Origin: DASPXY01 sp038227745
GTDB lineage: Bacteria > Planctomycetota > Planctomycetia > Gemmatales > Gemmataceae
DNA length: 20,977 nt
Direction: 5' to 3'
Assembly (NCBI GenBank): GCA_038227745.1
Contig: JBBRPS010000060.1
Span: forward strand, 1 to 20,977
Shown: one piece after another, positions 7,054-14,583 of the stretch
How the letters are laid out: each line of letters begins with the position of its first letter
How positions within the stretch are numbered: the first letter of the stretch is position 1
The notes under the pieces: model-generated
Database searches by the model: none
Seen by the model: only the letters and a program-made list of their open reading frames with translations
Told to the model about the DNA's origin: nothing
Position numbers and translations under genes: made by a program

Positions 7054-7073
7054 CCACGGCGACCAGGCCGTGG
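7054..7073. terminator. Short hairpin between the attachment site and the MFS gene
   Basis: CCACGGC at 7054-7060 pairs with GCCGTGG at 7067-7073 around a 6-base loop. There is no T run after it on either strand, so a role as a terminator is only a possibility. Confidence 0.2.
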
Positions 7074-7083
7074 ACCCATTGAA

Positions 7084-7105
7084 GCAGGCAGGCAGGCAGG
7101 CAGGC
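7084..7105. repeat. Tetranucleotide tandem repeat (GCAG)5 ahead of the MFS gene
   Basis: GCAG is repeated five times without interruption, followed by GC, ending 37 bases before the ATG at 7143. It lies in the promoter or leader region of the transporter gene, where slippage would change spacing rather than reading frame. Confidence 0.8.
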
Positions 7106-7142
7106 TAGCCCGTTTCGGGAACGAAGTCGGAGGCCCCAGTCC

Positions 7143-8453
7143 ATGGGAGCGGAAGCGAGAGTCCCGGCGCGGGCCTGGGTCGTCACCTTCGCCGGGACGG
7201 CGGTCAACCTGTGCCTGGGTATCCTGTACGCCTGGAGTGTGTGGAAGAAGGCCCTGACCGCCGACGCGGCCCACCCGCCCGGTTCGCCGATGACGGGGCT
7301 GAACGAGGGCTGGACCTACCTGACCGACGCCCAGGCGACTTGGGCCTACGCCCTGTGCGGGTTTATCTTCGCCCTCGTCATGATCCCGGGCGGGCGACTG
7401 CAGGATCGCTGCGGCGCCCGGGTCGGCGCCACCCTCGGCGGCCTCTGCCTGGCCGGCGGCTGCATCCTGGCCGGCGTGCTGAAGAGCTACGCCGGCCTGA
7501 TCCTCGGGTTCGGCGTCCTGGGCGGCATCGGCATGGGGCTGGGCTACGCCGCCGCCACGCCGGCGGCGGTCAGGTGGTTCGGGCCGCACCGGCGCGGCCT
7601 GATCGTCGGCCTGGTCGTCGGCGGCTACGGTGGGGCGGCGATCTACATCTCGCCCCTCGCGGACGCCCTCATGGCCCGCTTCGGCCTGTCCGGCAGCTTC
7701 ATCGGCCTGGGGATGCTGTTCGCCGTCGTGGTGATCGTCGCCGGCCAGTTACTCGCCTGGCCCCCGGCGGGGTACGTGCCTCCCGGTCCGCCCGCCGCGG
7801 CGGGGACGTCGCCGCGGCCGCGCCTGACCGGCGCCGACTGGTCCGCGGGGGAGATGCTGCGGACGTGGCAGTTCTACGTCCTCGTGTTTCTCTTCATCGG
7901 CTCGGCGCAGTCGGGGCTGCTGGTCATCGCCAACGCCACGCCGATGCTGAACCAGACCGCCGCCGCCGTGGCCTTCCTCGCCGCCAACGCCTGGCTGCTG
8001 TCGTCGTTCGGCGGACTGGTGAACGCCGGCGGCCGTATCGGCACCGGGCTCTACTCCGACCGGATCGGCCGGCGCAACGCCTACCTCGTCAACGGCGTCG
8101 TGTCCGCGGCGTGCCTGCTGCTGACGCCGGCCGTCATGAGTTCGGGCAGCGTCCCGCTGCTGTTCCTGGTGGTCGGCGTGGCATACTGGCAGTACGGCGG
8201 GGGGCTGGCGCTGCTGCCGGCGCTGACGGCCGACTACTTCGGGTCGAAGAACCTGGGGCTGAACTACGGCCTGGTGTTCCTCGGCTGGGGCATCGCCTTC
8301 TTCGTCCCCCAGTACGCCGGCCACCTCAAGGACGTGTACGGGCACCTGGACTACGCCTTCTACCTCTCCGCCGGCCTGCTCCTGGCCGCGGTGCTCGTCT
8401 GCTGCCTGCTGCGCCGCCCGCTGAAGCCGGGGGAGGAGCAGGAGGCCGGCTGA
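7143..8453 (+). CDS. OFA-family MFS transporter (oxalate/formate antiporter-like)
   Basis: A 436-residue inner-membrane protein with about twelve hydrophobic segments. The first, VVTFAGTAVNLCLGILYAWSV, is the hallmark N-terminal helix of the oxalate:formate antiporter (OFA) branch of the major facilitator superfamily. GGRLQDRCGAR between helices 2 and 3 is the MFS signature loop, repeated in the second half as GLYSDRIGRRNA. A soluble loop around residues 205-235 separates the halves. The family carries small mono- and dicarboxylates; the substrate here cannot be told from sequence. GGAGG at 7129-7133 supports the ATG at 7143. The gene stands alone, with no metabolic partner beside it. An extra hydrophilic insert after the first helix (KKALTADAAHPPGSPMTGLNEG) is usual in this branch. 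Confidence 0.85.
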   Translation: MGAEARVPARAWVVTFAGTAVNLCLGILYAWSVWKKALTADAAHPPGSPMTGLNEGWTYLTDAQATWAYALCGFIFALVMIPGGRLQDRCGARVGATLGGLCLAGGCILAGVLKSYAGLILGFGVLGGIGMGLGYAAATPAAVRWFGPHRRGLIVGLVVGGYGGAAIYISPLADALMARFGLSGSFIGLGMLFAVVVIVAGQLLAWPPAGYVPPGPPAAAGTSPRPRLTGADWSAGEMLRTWQFYVLVFLFIGSAQSGLLVIANATPMLNQTAAAVAFLAANAWLLSSFGGLVNAGGRIGTGLYSDRIGRRNAYLVNGVVSAACLLLTPAVMSSGSVPLLFLVVGVAYWQYGGGLALLPALTADYFGSKNLGLNYGLVFLGWGIAFFVPQYAGHLKDVYGHLDYAFYLSAGLLLAAVLVCCLLRRPLKPGEEQEAG

Positions 8454-8569
8454 CCGGCGGGAGGGAGGTCACCCGACCTGCGGAATAGAGTTTGCATCTC
8501 AGCACACGAGACGTTGCGTGACGAATACGGTGCCAGGCGAAGGCCAGGGGCGCCCGGGAAAGGAACACA

Positions 8570-10270
8570 ATGACGGAGACGATCGCTACGGACACTTCCG
8601 AAGGCTTCGCGGCGCTGGGACTCGACCCCCGCCTGGTCGAGGCGCTCGCGGGGCTGGGCTACGAGGAGCCGACACCGATTCAGCGGGAGGCGATCCCACC
8701 GCTGCTGCAAGGGCGCGACCTCGTGGGGCAGGCCGCCACCGGCACCGGCAAGACCGCCGCCTTCGCCCTGCCCTTGCTGCAGCGCCTGGCCGCTGCCGGC
8801 GACGACCGTGCCCGGCCCTCGGCCCTGGTGCTGGTCCCCACCCGCGAGCTGGCCATGCAGGTGGCCGAGGCAATCCACCGCTACGGCCGCGCCCTGCACG
8901 CCACCGTCCTGCCGGTCTACGGCGGACAGGCCTACGACCAGCAACTCCGTGCGCTGAAGCGCGGCGTGGACGTGGTCGTCGCCACCCCCGGCCGCGCGGT
9001 CGATCACATCCGCCGCGGCACCCTCCAGCTCGGCGGCGTGCAGACCGTGGTGCTCGACGAGGCCGACGAGATGCTCGACATGGGCTTCGCCGACGACCTC
9101 GACGCGATCCTCACCGAGACGCCGCGCGAACGGCAGACGATGCTCTTCTCGGCGATCCTGCCGCCGCACATCGCCGCCCTCGCCCGCCGCCACCTGACCG
9201 ATCCCGTCGAGGTGCGCGTCGCCCAGGAGCGTGTGGAGGCGGGCGAGGGGCCGCGGGTGCGGCAGACCGCCTACGTCGTCGGGCGGGCCCACAAGGTGGC
9301 GGCGCTGGGGCGCGTGCTCGACGTGGAGGCGCCGGCCTCGGCGCTCGTCTTCTGCCGCACGCGCACCGAGGTGGACCAGTTGACCGAGATCCTCAGCGGT
9401 CGGGGGTATCGGCCGGAGGCCCTGCACGGCGGCATGTCGCAGGAACAGCGCGACCGCGTGATGCGCCTGTTCCGCGCCGGCACCGCCGACCTGCTCATCG
9501 CCACGGACGTGGCCGCCCGGGGGCTGGACATCGGGCACCTCTCGCACGTGGTGAACTACGACGTGCCGTGCGCGCCGGAGTCGTACGTCCACCGCATCGG
9601 ACGGGTGGGCCGTGCGGGCCGCGAGGGGATCGCCATCACGTTGGCCGAGCCGCGCGAGCACCGACTGCTGCGCAACATCGAGCGGGCCACCGGCCAGAAG
9701 ATCCAGCTCGCCCAGGTGCCGACGCTCGCCGACCTGCGCGCCCGCCGGCTGGACCTGACGCGCGCCGCCCTGCGCGAGGCGATCCTCGAGGGCGGTCTGG
9801 ACCATTACCGGGTAATCGTCGAATCCCTGGCCGGCGAGTTCGACATCATGGACGTCGCCCTGGCGGCCGTCAAGGCGGCCCACCGCGCCGGCGGCGGGGA
9901 CGGGGACGCGGAGGAGATCCCCGTGCCCGTGCCGCACCGCGACCACTTCCGGGAGGGGCCTGCCCGGGAGGGGGGCAAACCGCGCCGCGCCCCGGCGAGG
10001 GGCCGCGGTCCTTCTGCCGGGATGGCCCGCATCTTCATTAGCGCGGGGCGGGACCTCGGCGTCACGCCGCGCGACCTGGTCGGGGCGATCGCCAACGAGG
10101 CGGGCATCACGAGCCGCGACATCGGGGCGATCGACGTCGCCGACCGCTTTTCCCTCGTCGAGCTTCCGGAGGAACTGGTCACCCACGTGGTCGCCGCTCT
10201 GCGCGGGACACGGCTCAAGGGGCGGAAGGTCACGATCCGGCGCGATCGGTGGGAGGACGGGCGGGCCTGA
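8570..10270 (+). CDS. deaD: DEAD-box ATP-dependent RNA helicase with DbpA-type RNA-binding domain
   Basis: A 566-residue RNA helicase that should unwind structured RNA in ribosome assembly or mRNA turnover. Visible motifs in order are the Q motif (GYEEPTPIQ, about 30-38), Walker A AATGTGKT at 55-62, PTRELA at 90-95, TPGR at 139-142 and DEAD at 163-166. Motif III follows as SAI at 194-196, then VFCRTRTE, ATDVAARGLDIGH, and HRIGRVGRAGR with the arginine fingers. Residues about 484-560 (ARIFISAGRDLGV ... GRKVTIRRD) form a DbpA-like RRM that targets RNA. A charged Arg/Gly linker precedes it. The usual motif III is SAT; the Thr-to-Ile change is notable. GGGAAAGGA before the ATG supports the start. 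The gene symbol is by architecture (DeaD/CsdA type); other DbpA-domain helicases such as CshA or DbpA are alternatives. Confidence 0.9.
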   Translation: MTETIATDTSEGFAALGLDPRLVEALAGLGYEEPTPIQREAIPPLLQGRDLVGQAATGTGKTAAFALPLLQRLAAAGDDRARPSALVLVPTRELAMQVAEAIHRYGRALHATVLPVYGGQAYDQQLRALKRGVDVVVATPGRAVDHIRRGTLQLGGVQTVVLDEADEMLDMGFADDLDAILTETPRERQTMLFSAILPPHIAALARRHLTDPVEVRVAQERVEAGEGPRVRQTAYVVGRAHKVAALGRVLDVEAPASALVFCRTRTEVDQLTEILSGRGYRPEALHGGMSQEQRDRVMRLFRAGTADLLIATDVAARGLDIGHLSHVVNYDVPCAPESYVHRIGRVGRAGREGIAITLAEPREHRLLRNIERATGQKIQLAQVPTLADLRARRLDLTRAALREAILEGGLDHYRVIVESLAGEFDIMDVALAAVKAAHRAGGGDGDAEEIPVPVPHRDHFREGPAREGGKPRRAPARGRGPSAGMARIFISAGRDLGVTPRDLVGAIANEAGITSRDIGAIDVADRFSLVELPEELVTHVVAALRGTRLKGRKVTIRRDRWEDGRA

Positions 10271-10433
10271 CCCCGGGAAAAATCGCCGCGAGGACGGTCG
10301 GGGGGCGCCACCCGGAGGACACGGAGGCGGGTCCGTTGGCGCGATTCGGCCGGTCCTTGCGGCCGCCCGGGGCCCTGGACCACAAACAGCCGGACGGCAA
10401 GAAGTGACCTTTCCTGAAATCGGAGACACACTG

Positions 10434-12422
10434 ATGCACTCCAAGTTCATCGCGGCCGCTGTGGTTCTCCTGTGCGGGTCGGCACTCGGGACAGCCGCGG
10501 CCGCGCCGCCGGTCGTTTGCCGGTCGCCGGACGGCACCCTCGCCATCGAGTTCACCTTACGCAACGACGGCACCACCGACGGGGTGCCCCATTACCGAGT
10601 ACGGGGCGCCGCTGCCGACGTGATCGGGTGGTCCCGGCTCGGTGTCGATCTGGCGGACGGTGGGTTCCTCGGCGGCCCGTGCGAGGTCACGACTGTCGAA
10701 ACGCAGTCCGTCCGTGACGAGTACACCCAGTTCCCCGGGAAACGGCGGGAGGTCGTCGGCCACGCCACCGAGGCGACAATCCGGCTGCGGGAGGCGGCGA
10801 AACCGAACCGCCGGTGGGAGGTGGTGCTACGGGCATACGACGATGGAGTCGCGTTCCGTTATCGGTTCCCCGACCAGGAGGGATGGACCGAGTTGGCGAT
10901 CGCGGGGGAGCGGACCGAATTCGCCGTCCCGGCCCAGACCCGGGCATACGCCCTGCCACTCAACGGGTTCACCACCCCCTACGAGAAGCGGTATCAGGTC
11001 AAGCCTGCCGGCGAGCTTCCCAAGGACTGGCTGCTCGGATTGCCGCTTCTCCTGGAATATCCTGGCGGGGGGTGGGCGGCCCTCACCGAGGCGAACGTCG
11101 TTGAGTATGCCGGGCTGTACCTGGCTCCGACTGGTGGCGGGCTCCTCACCGCCCGGCTGTCCCCGCTCCCGAAAGAGCCGAAGGTGGCCGTCCGCGCTCC
11201 CCTCCCGCACGCCTCCCCGTGGCGGGTGGTGCTGGTCGGTGATCGCGTCGGGCGGTTGGTCGAGTCCGACCTGGTACTGAACCTGAGTGACCCGTGCGCG
11301 ATCAAGGATACCTCGTGGATCAAACCGGGGAAGACCACCTTCCCGTGGTGGAACGGCTACTACGAGGAGAAGGTGCCGTTCAAGCTGGGACTGAACACCA
11401 CGACCATGAAGTACTACCTCGACTTCTGCGCCGAGGCCGGCATCCCCTATCACTCTCTGGACGGGATTGCGGACACCGCCTGGTACGGCGGGCCGATTGT
11501 CCCTTACCAGGGAGCCGACCCGACCAAGGCGCTGCCGGACATCGACCTGCCGGAGGTGCTCCGGTACGCCAAGGCGAAGGGCGTGCGGCTGCGGCTGTGG
11601 ATGCACTGGGGGGCGGCCCGGGACCACATGGAGCGGTCCTTCCCGCTGTACCGGAAGTGGGGCATCGAAGGCGTGATGCTCGACTTCATGGACCGAGACG
11701 ACCAGGAGATGAACCGCTTCATCCGCAAAGCGGTCAAGCTGGCGGCCGAGAACCGGCTGACGATCACCCTGCACGGCTGCCCGAAGCCGACCGGGTTGGA
11801 GCGGACGTACCCGAACCTGCTGACCCACGAGGCGGTGATGAACCTGGAATACAACAAGTGGGACAAGCAGGGGATTCTGCCGGAGCACGAAGTGACGGTC
11901 CCGTTCACCCGGATGCTGGCCGGGCCGCTGGACTTTCACCAGGGGTCGTTCCGGACCGTGAGCCCCGAGGCGTTCAAGCCCCGCAACGAGGCCCCCCTGG
12001 TGATGGGCACCCCGTGCCGGACACTGGCGAGCTACGTCGTTTACCAGAACCATCTGTCGATGGTGGCCGACTACCCGTCTGCGTACCGGGGACACCCAGC
12101 CCTGCCGGTGCTGGCCAAGATCCCGACGACCTGGGACGACACTCGCGTGCTGGAGGGCAAGGTCGGGAAGTACGCCGTGATCGCCCGCCGCAGCGGCGCG
12201 GACTGGTACGTCGGGGCGATGACCGACCGGAAGGCCCGGACCCTCAAGTTGCCGCTCAAGTTCCTCGGGCCGGGGCGTTACACGGCCGAACGGTGGGTAG
12301 ACGACGCCGAGGCGAAGCACGGCCTCTCCCGGCGAGAAGCGATGGTGACGGCGGCGGACGAGTTGACCGTTGACTTGGCCGCCGCCGGGGGGGCGTACCT
12401 GAGATTCACCCGCGCGAAATGA
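10434..12422 (+). CDS. Exported glycoside hydrolase family 97 (alpha-galactosidase/alpha-glucosidase type)
   Basis: A 662-residue enzyme that should hydrolyse alpha-glycosides outside the cytoplasm. An N-terminal signal peptide (MHSKFIAAAVVLLCGSALG-TAAA) leads into the GH97 beta-sandwich (about 25-285). A TIM barrel (about 300-560) and a beta-rich C-terminal domain follow. Conserved blocks include FPWWNGYY, WMHWG, GVMLDFMDRDDQEM and LLTHEAV. An aspartate in the LDFMD block (D417) occupies the position of the nucleophile in retaining GH97 enzymes, and E466 in THEAV matches the acid/base region. This favours the retaining, galactosidase-like branch over the inverting SusB branch (inference from recalled family motifs). 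The methionine at 10434 is chosen because it begins the signal peptide and has CGGAG upstream; an in-frame ATG ten codons earlier does not. It is separated from the helicase gene by 163 bp. Confidence 0.88.
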   Translation: MHSKFIAAAVVLLCGSALGTAAAAPPVVCRSPDGTLAIEFTLRNDGTTDGVPHYRVRGAAADVIGWSRLGVDLADGGFLGGPCEVTTVETQSVRDEYTQFPGKRREVVGHATEATIRLREAAKPNRRWEVVLRAYDDGVAFRYRFPDQEGWTELAIAGERTEFAVPAQTRAYALPLNGFTTPYEKRYQVKPAGELPKDWLLGLPLLLEYPGGGWAALTEANVVEYAGLYLAPTGGGLLTARLSPLPKEPKVAVRAPLPHASPWRVVLVGDRVGRLVESDLVLNLSDPCAIKDTSWIKPGKTTFPWWNGYYEEKVPFKLGLNTTTMKYYLDFCAEAGIPYHSLDGIADTAWYGGPIVPYQGADPTKALPDIDLPEVLRYAKAKGVRLRLWMHWGAARDHMERSFPLYRKWGIEGVMLDFMDRDDQEMNRFIRKAVKLAAENRLTITLHGCPKPTGLERTYPNLLTHEAVMNLEYNKWDKQGILPEHEVTVPFTRMLAGPLDFHQGSFRTVSPEAFKPRNEAPLVMGTPCRTLASYVVYQNHLSMVADYPSAYRGHPALPVLAKIPTTWDDTRVLEGKVGKYAVIARRSGADWYVGAMTDRKARTLKLPLKFLGPGRYTAERWVDDAEAKHGLSRREAMVTAADELTVDLAAAGGAYLRFTRAK

Positions 12423-12529
12423 GGTTGGCGGTTTCTGTCGTGTCATCGCGGTCGGCCGGGGCAAAGACCCCGCCGAACCAAACGCGGCACCTGACCCCTA
12501 GTACACCGCGGCGGAAATCTGTAGTAGCC

Positions 12530-12616
12530 GTTTAGCCGCGGTTGAGCCAGATCTGCTGCGCGGGGCGAGCGCTCGCCGCCCCCGCACCGCGGGATCTGGC
12601 TCAACCGCGGCTAAAC
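12530..12616. repeat. GTTTAGCCGC hairpin repeat, copy 1
   Basis: A perfect 24-bp inverted repeat: the left arm at 12530-12553 begins GTTTAGCCGCGGTTGAGCC and its complement is at 12593-12616. The 39-base loop contains a second palindrome, GGCGAGC-GCTCGCC at 12564-12577. It sits between convergent genes, so it could stop transcripts from both sides, but it has no T run. Confidence 0.85.
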
Positions 12617-12632
12617 GAACGGCCACTCATTT

Positions 12633-12723
12633 CTAAAGCTTGTTCGTTTAGCCGCGAGCCCCCGGCGAGCGCGTGAGCAGCCAGCGCTCACCGGAGGCTT
12701 GCGGCTAAACGAGCAAGCTTTAG
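12633..12723. repeat. GTTTAGCCGC hairpin repeat, copy 2
   Basis: Arms at 12633-12660 and 12696-12723 pair over 28 bases with two mismatches. CTAAAGCTTG leads to TCGTTTAGCCGC and then AGCC. The 35-base loop itself folds, because CCGGCGAGCG near 12662 pairs with CGCTCACCGG near 12685. It lies 16 bp after copy 1 and shares only the GTTTAGCCGC core with it. Confidence 0.85.
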
Positions 12724-12844
12724 CCATGCTGCCCTTAGTAGAGCGGTTGACGATTCCTGCTGCGGGGGGAAAGCGAGCCGACGGGCCCGTCGCGCAGCGA
12801 CACCCCCACAGACCCGCCAGGGCAAGCCCGGCGGCTCTCCCACC

Positions 12845-14512
12845 CTATCGCAACTCGCGGCTCGCCGCCGCGCCGACTCCTGGCCGGGGAGTAGGCTGTG
12901 GCGCCTGCCCGGTCCGCGCGCCGCCCGGACCGATCGGCATCTCCAGCGCCCACCGCGCCGCGTTCTCGAACAGCCGCACGAACGACGGGTTCGTGAAATC
13001 GTCCTTGTGGCCCAGCGACGTGTAGAACACACGCGCCTTCCGGTAAGCGTGCGTCCACGCCACCGGCTCGGGACTCTTGTCGGGGATGCTCCCGAGCAGC
13101 ACGGACTCGGCCGTCGCCAGCGGCTCGTTCTTGTACAGCGCCCCCTTCGTCGTGAAAGGCAGCTTGACGCCGGTCAGGATCGGATGGGCCCCGGCGCCCG
13201 CCCGGACCGTCGTGATCGGACCCTCCGGATAGTGGTTGTGGTAATTGCCGCCGAGGACATCGGCGTCGAACTTCGCCCACTCGACCGTCCCTTCGGGGTG
13301 TTTGCCCTTCGTGTCGAAGGCGTGGCTCGACGTCCGGAGCGCCAGCAGCGGCTTGCCCGCGTCGAGGTACTTCTTGAGCGCCGCCATGTCGCCCTCGGGC
13401 AGGGCGCGGCGGCGGATGCTCAGCACCAGCAGGTCGGCCTTCGCCAGCGCGTCGGCGAAGCCCGGCAGTTCGTGGCGGTCCTTGGCCCCGTGGACGACGG
13501 TCACCTCCAGGCCGAGTTGCTCCTCCAGCACGCGCTTCGCCAGCGGCGGCAGGGTGGTCTTCGTGTCGTAGAGCGGCTCAGCGATGGCGACCACGGCCCG
13601 GCGGCGCACGTCGCCCTTGAACTTGAACGGCTGCCCGCCGATCAACTGATCCGACGTGATCGTTGGGCAGACGAACTTCTCAACGTGCTGCACGATCAGG
13701 TCGGTGCCCTGGAAGTGGGAGACGTACGGCCAGCGGGCCGGGTTGTACATCGTGTCGGTCATGTCGCGCATCAGTACGACGTTCTTGCCGTTCTTCGCCA
13801 GTTGCCGCAGACCGAACGGCCGCCCCAGCACGCACATGTTCGTGTGGACGCCGACAAGGATCACGTTCTTGATGCCGCGCTGCTCCATCAGGTTCCAGAT
13901 CTCGACGCCGCTGTCGCTGATGGCGTCCTCGTCGTCGATCTTCAGCACGTCGATCTGCGCCAGCCACGGCGCCCCGGGGTTGCGGCCCATCGCCTTGAGT
14001 TTCGCGGCGAACGCCTTCTGCGGCCCTGGCTCGGAGTCGCAGCCGCCATCGGACTGGTCGAGCGGGTAGATGCCCTTCTCCTCCGACGGGATCTTGTGGC
14101 ACCAGGCGGCGATGTCCTTCGGCAGGTTGGCGGCCTTCGAGGCGGCCTGGGCGCGCTTGCGGCCGGGGTAGCTCTCGTAAGGCTTCATGCAACTGCTCGG
14201 GGCATGAATGATGAGCGCCCCCAGCGCCCGCGCCTTCTCCAGCACCTGGTTCATGCGCGGAGCGATCTCGCCGACGCGCGTGACGGCGTTAAGGCAGTGG
14301 TGCGAGTCCCACATGTCGCAGACGATTACCGCCGTCTGCTTCGGATCCCACTCGACCTTTTTCGTGACGACCTCGAAGGCGCCCTTGTCGGAAGACGAGG
14401 GGACGCGCGCGCGCTGCGTCAGGTGCAGGGTAGCCTTCTCACCTGCGGCGGCGGGGGCGAGGCTCACGAGCAGGACGGACAGGGCCAGCGCCGTCCGGTG
14501 CTTGAACGACAT
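12845..14512 (-). CDS. Exported isochorismatase-like hydrolase fused to a ThuA-like domain
   Basis: A 555-residue protein with a signal peptide (HRTALALSVLLVSLAPAAAG). Residues about 58-285 form an isochorismatase-type cysteine hydrolase: D66 in VIVCDMWDSHH is the catalytic aspartate and C227 in GVHTNMCVLGRPFG the nucleophile. Residues about 305-530 form a ThuA-like domain (trehalose-utilisation family, a glutamine-amidotransferase-like fold) with LLVLSIRRRALPEGDMAALKKYLDAG, HAFDTKG, and the conserved end VFYTSLGHKDDFTNPSF. The substrate is unknown; the hydrolase family cleaves amides or vinyl ethers, and ThuA proteins lack a settled activity. The start at 14512 is backed by AGGAG seven bases upstream and by the signal peptide; longer in-frame versions read through a hairpin repeat. 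It follows the TPR gene on the same strand after 71 bp. Confidence 0.85.
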   Translation of the reverse strand: MSFKHRTALALSVLLVSLAPAAAGEKATLHLTQRARVPSSSDKGAFEVVTKKVEWDPKQTAVIVCDMWDSHHCLNAVTRVGEIAPRMNQVLEKARALGALIIHAPSSCMKPYESYPGRKRAQAASKAANLPKDIAAWCHKIPSEEKGIYPLDQSDGGCDSEPGPQKAFAAKLKAMGRNPGAPWLAQIDVLKIDDEDAISDSGVEIWNLMEQRGIKNVILVGVHTNMCVLGRPFGLRQLAKNGKNVVLMRDMTDTMYNPARWPYVSHFQGTDLIVQHVEKFVCPTITSDQLIGGQPFKFKGDVRRRAVVAIAEPLYDTKTTLPPLAKRVLEEQLGLEVTVVHGAKDRHELPGFADALAKADLLVLSIRRRALPEGDMAALKKYLDAGKPLLALRTSSHAFDTKGKHPEGTVEWAKFDADVLGGNYHNHYPEGPITTVRAGAGAHPILTGVKLPFTTKGALYKNEPLATAESVLLGSIPDKSPEPVAWTHAYRKARVFYTSLGHKDDFTNPSFVRLFENAARWALEMPIGPGGARTGQAPQPTPRPGVGAAASRELR

Positions 14513-14529
14513 GGTATATCTCCTATGGA

Positions 14530-14579
14530 GTTTAGCCGCGGTTCGCAGAACCACGCGGTTCTGCGAACCGCGGCTAAAC
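14530..14579. repeat. GTTTAGCCGC hairpin repeat, copy 3
   Basis: A perfect 23-bp inverted repeat (14530-14552 with 14557-14579) around the 4-base loop ACGC. The arm begins GTTTAGCCGCGGTTCGCAG. It fills most of the 71-bp gap between the TPR gene stop (14584) and the ribosome binding site of the isochorismatase-ThuA gene. It would act on read-through between the two. Confidence 0.9.
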
Positions 14580-14583
14580 GTGT

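Larger units (their letters stand above)
12423..12844. other. 422-bp gap between convergent genes, holding two large hairpins
   Basis: No gene is visible here. About half of the gap is taken up by the hairpins listed at 12530-12616 and 12633-12723. The stretch 12724-12844 extends past the stop of the isochorismatase-ThuA gene and shows no motif I recognise. The converging genes on both sides make this a place where transcripts would need to end. Confidence 0.6.

Noticed and set aside
8360..10576. 738-codon open frame on the minus strand
   Set aside because: It is antisense to the DEAD-box helicase and spans its neighbours, with a low-complexity composition.
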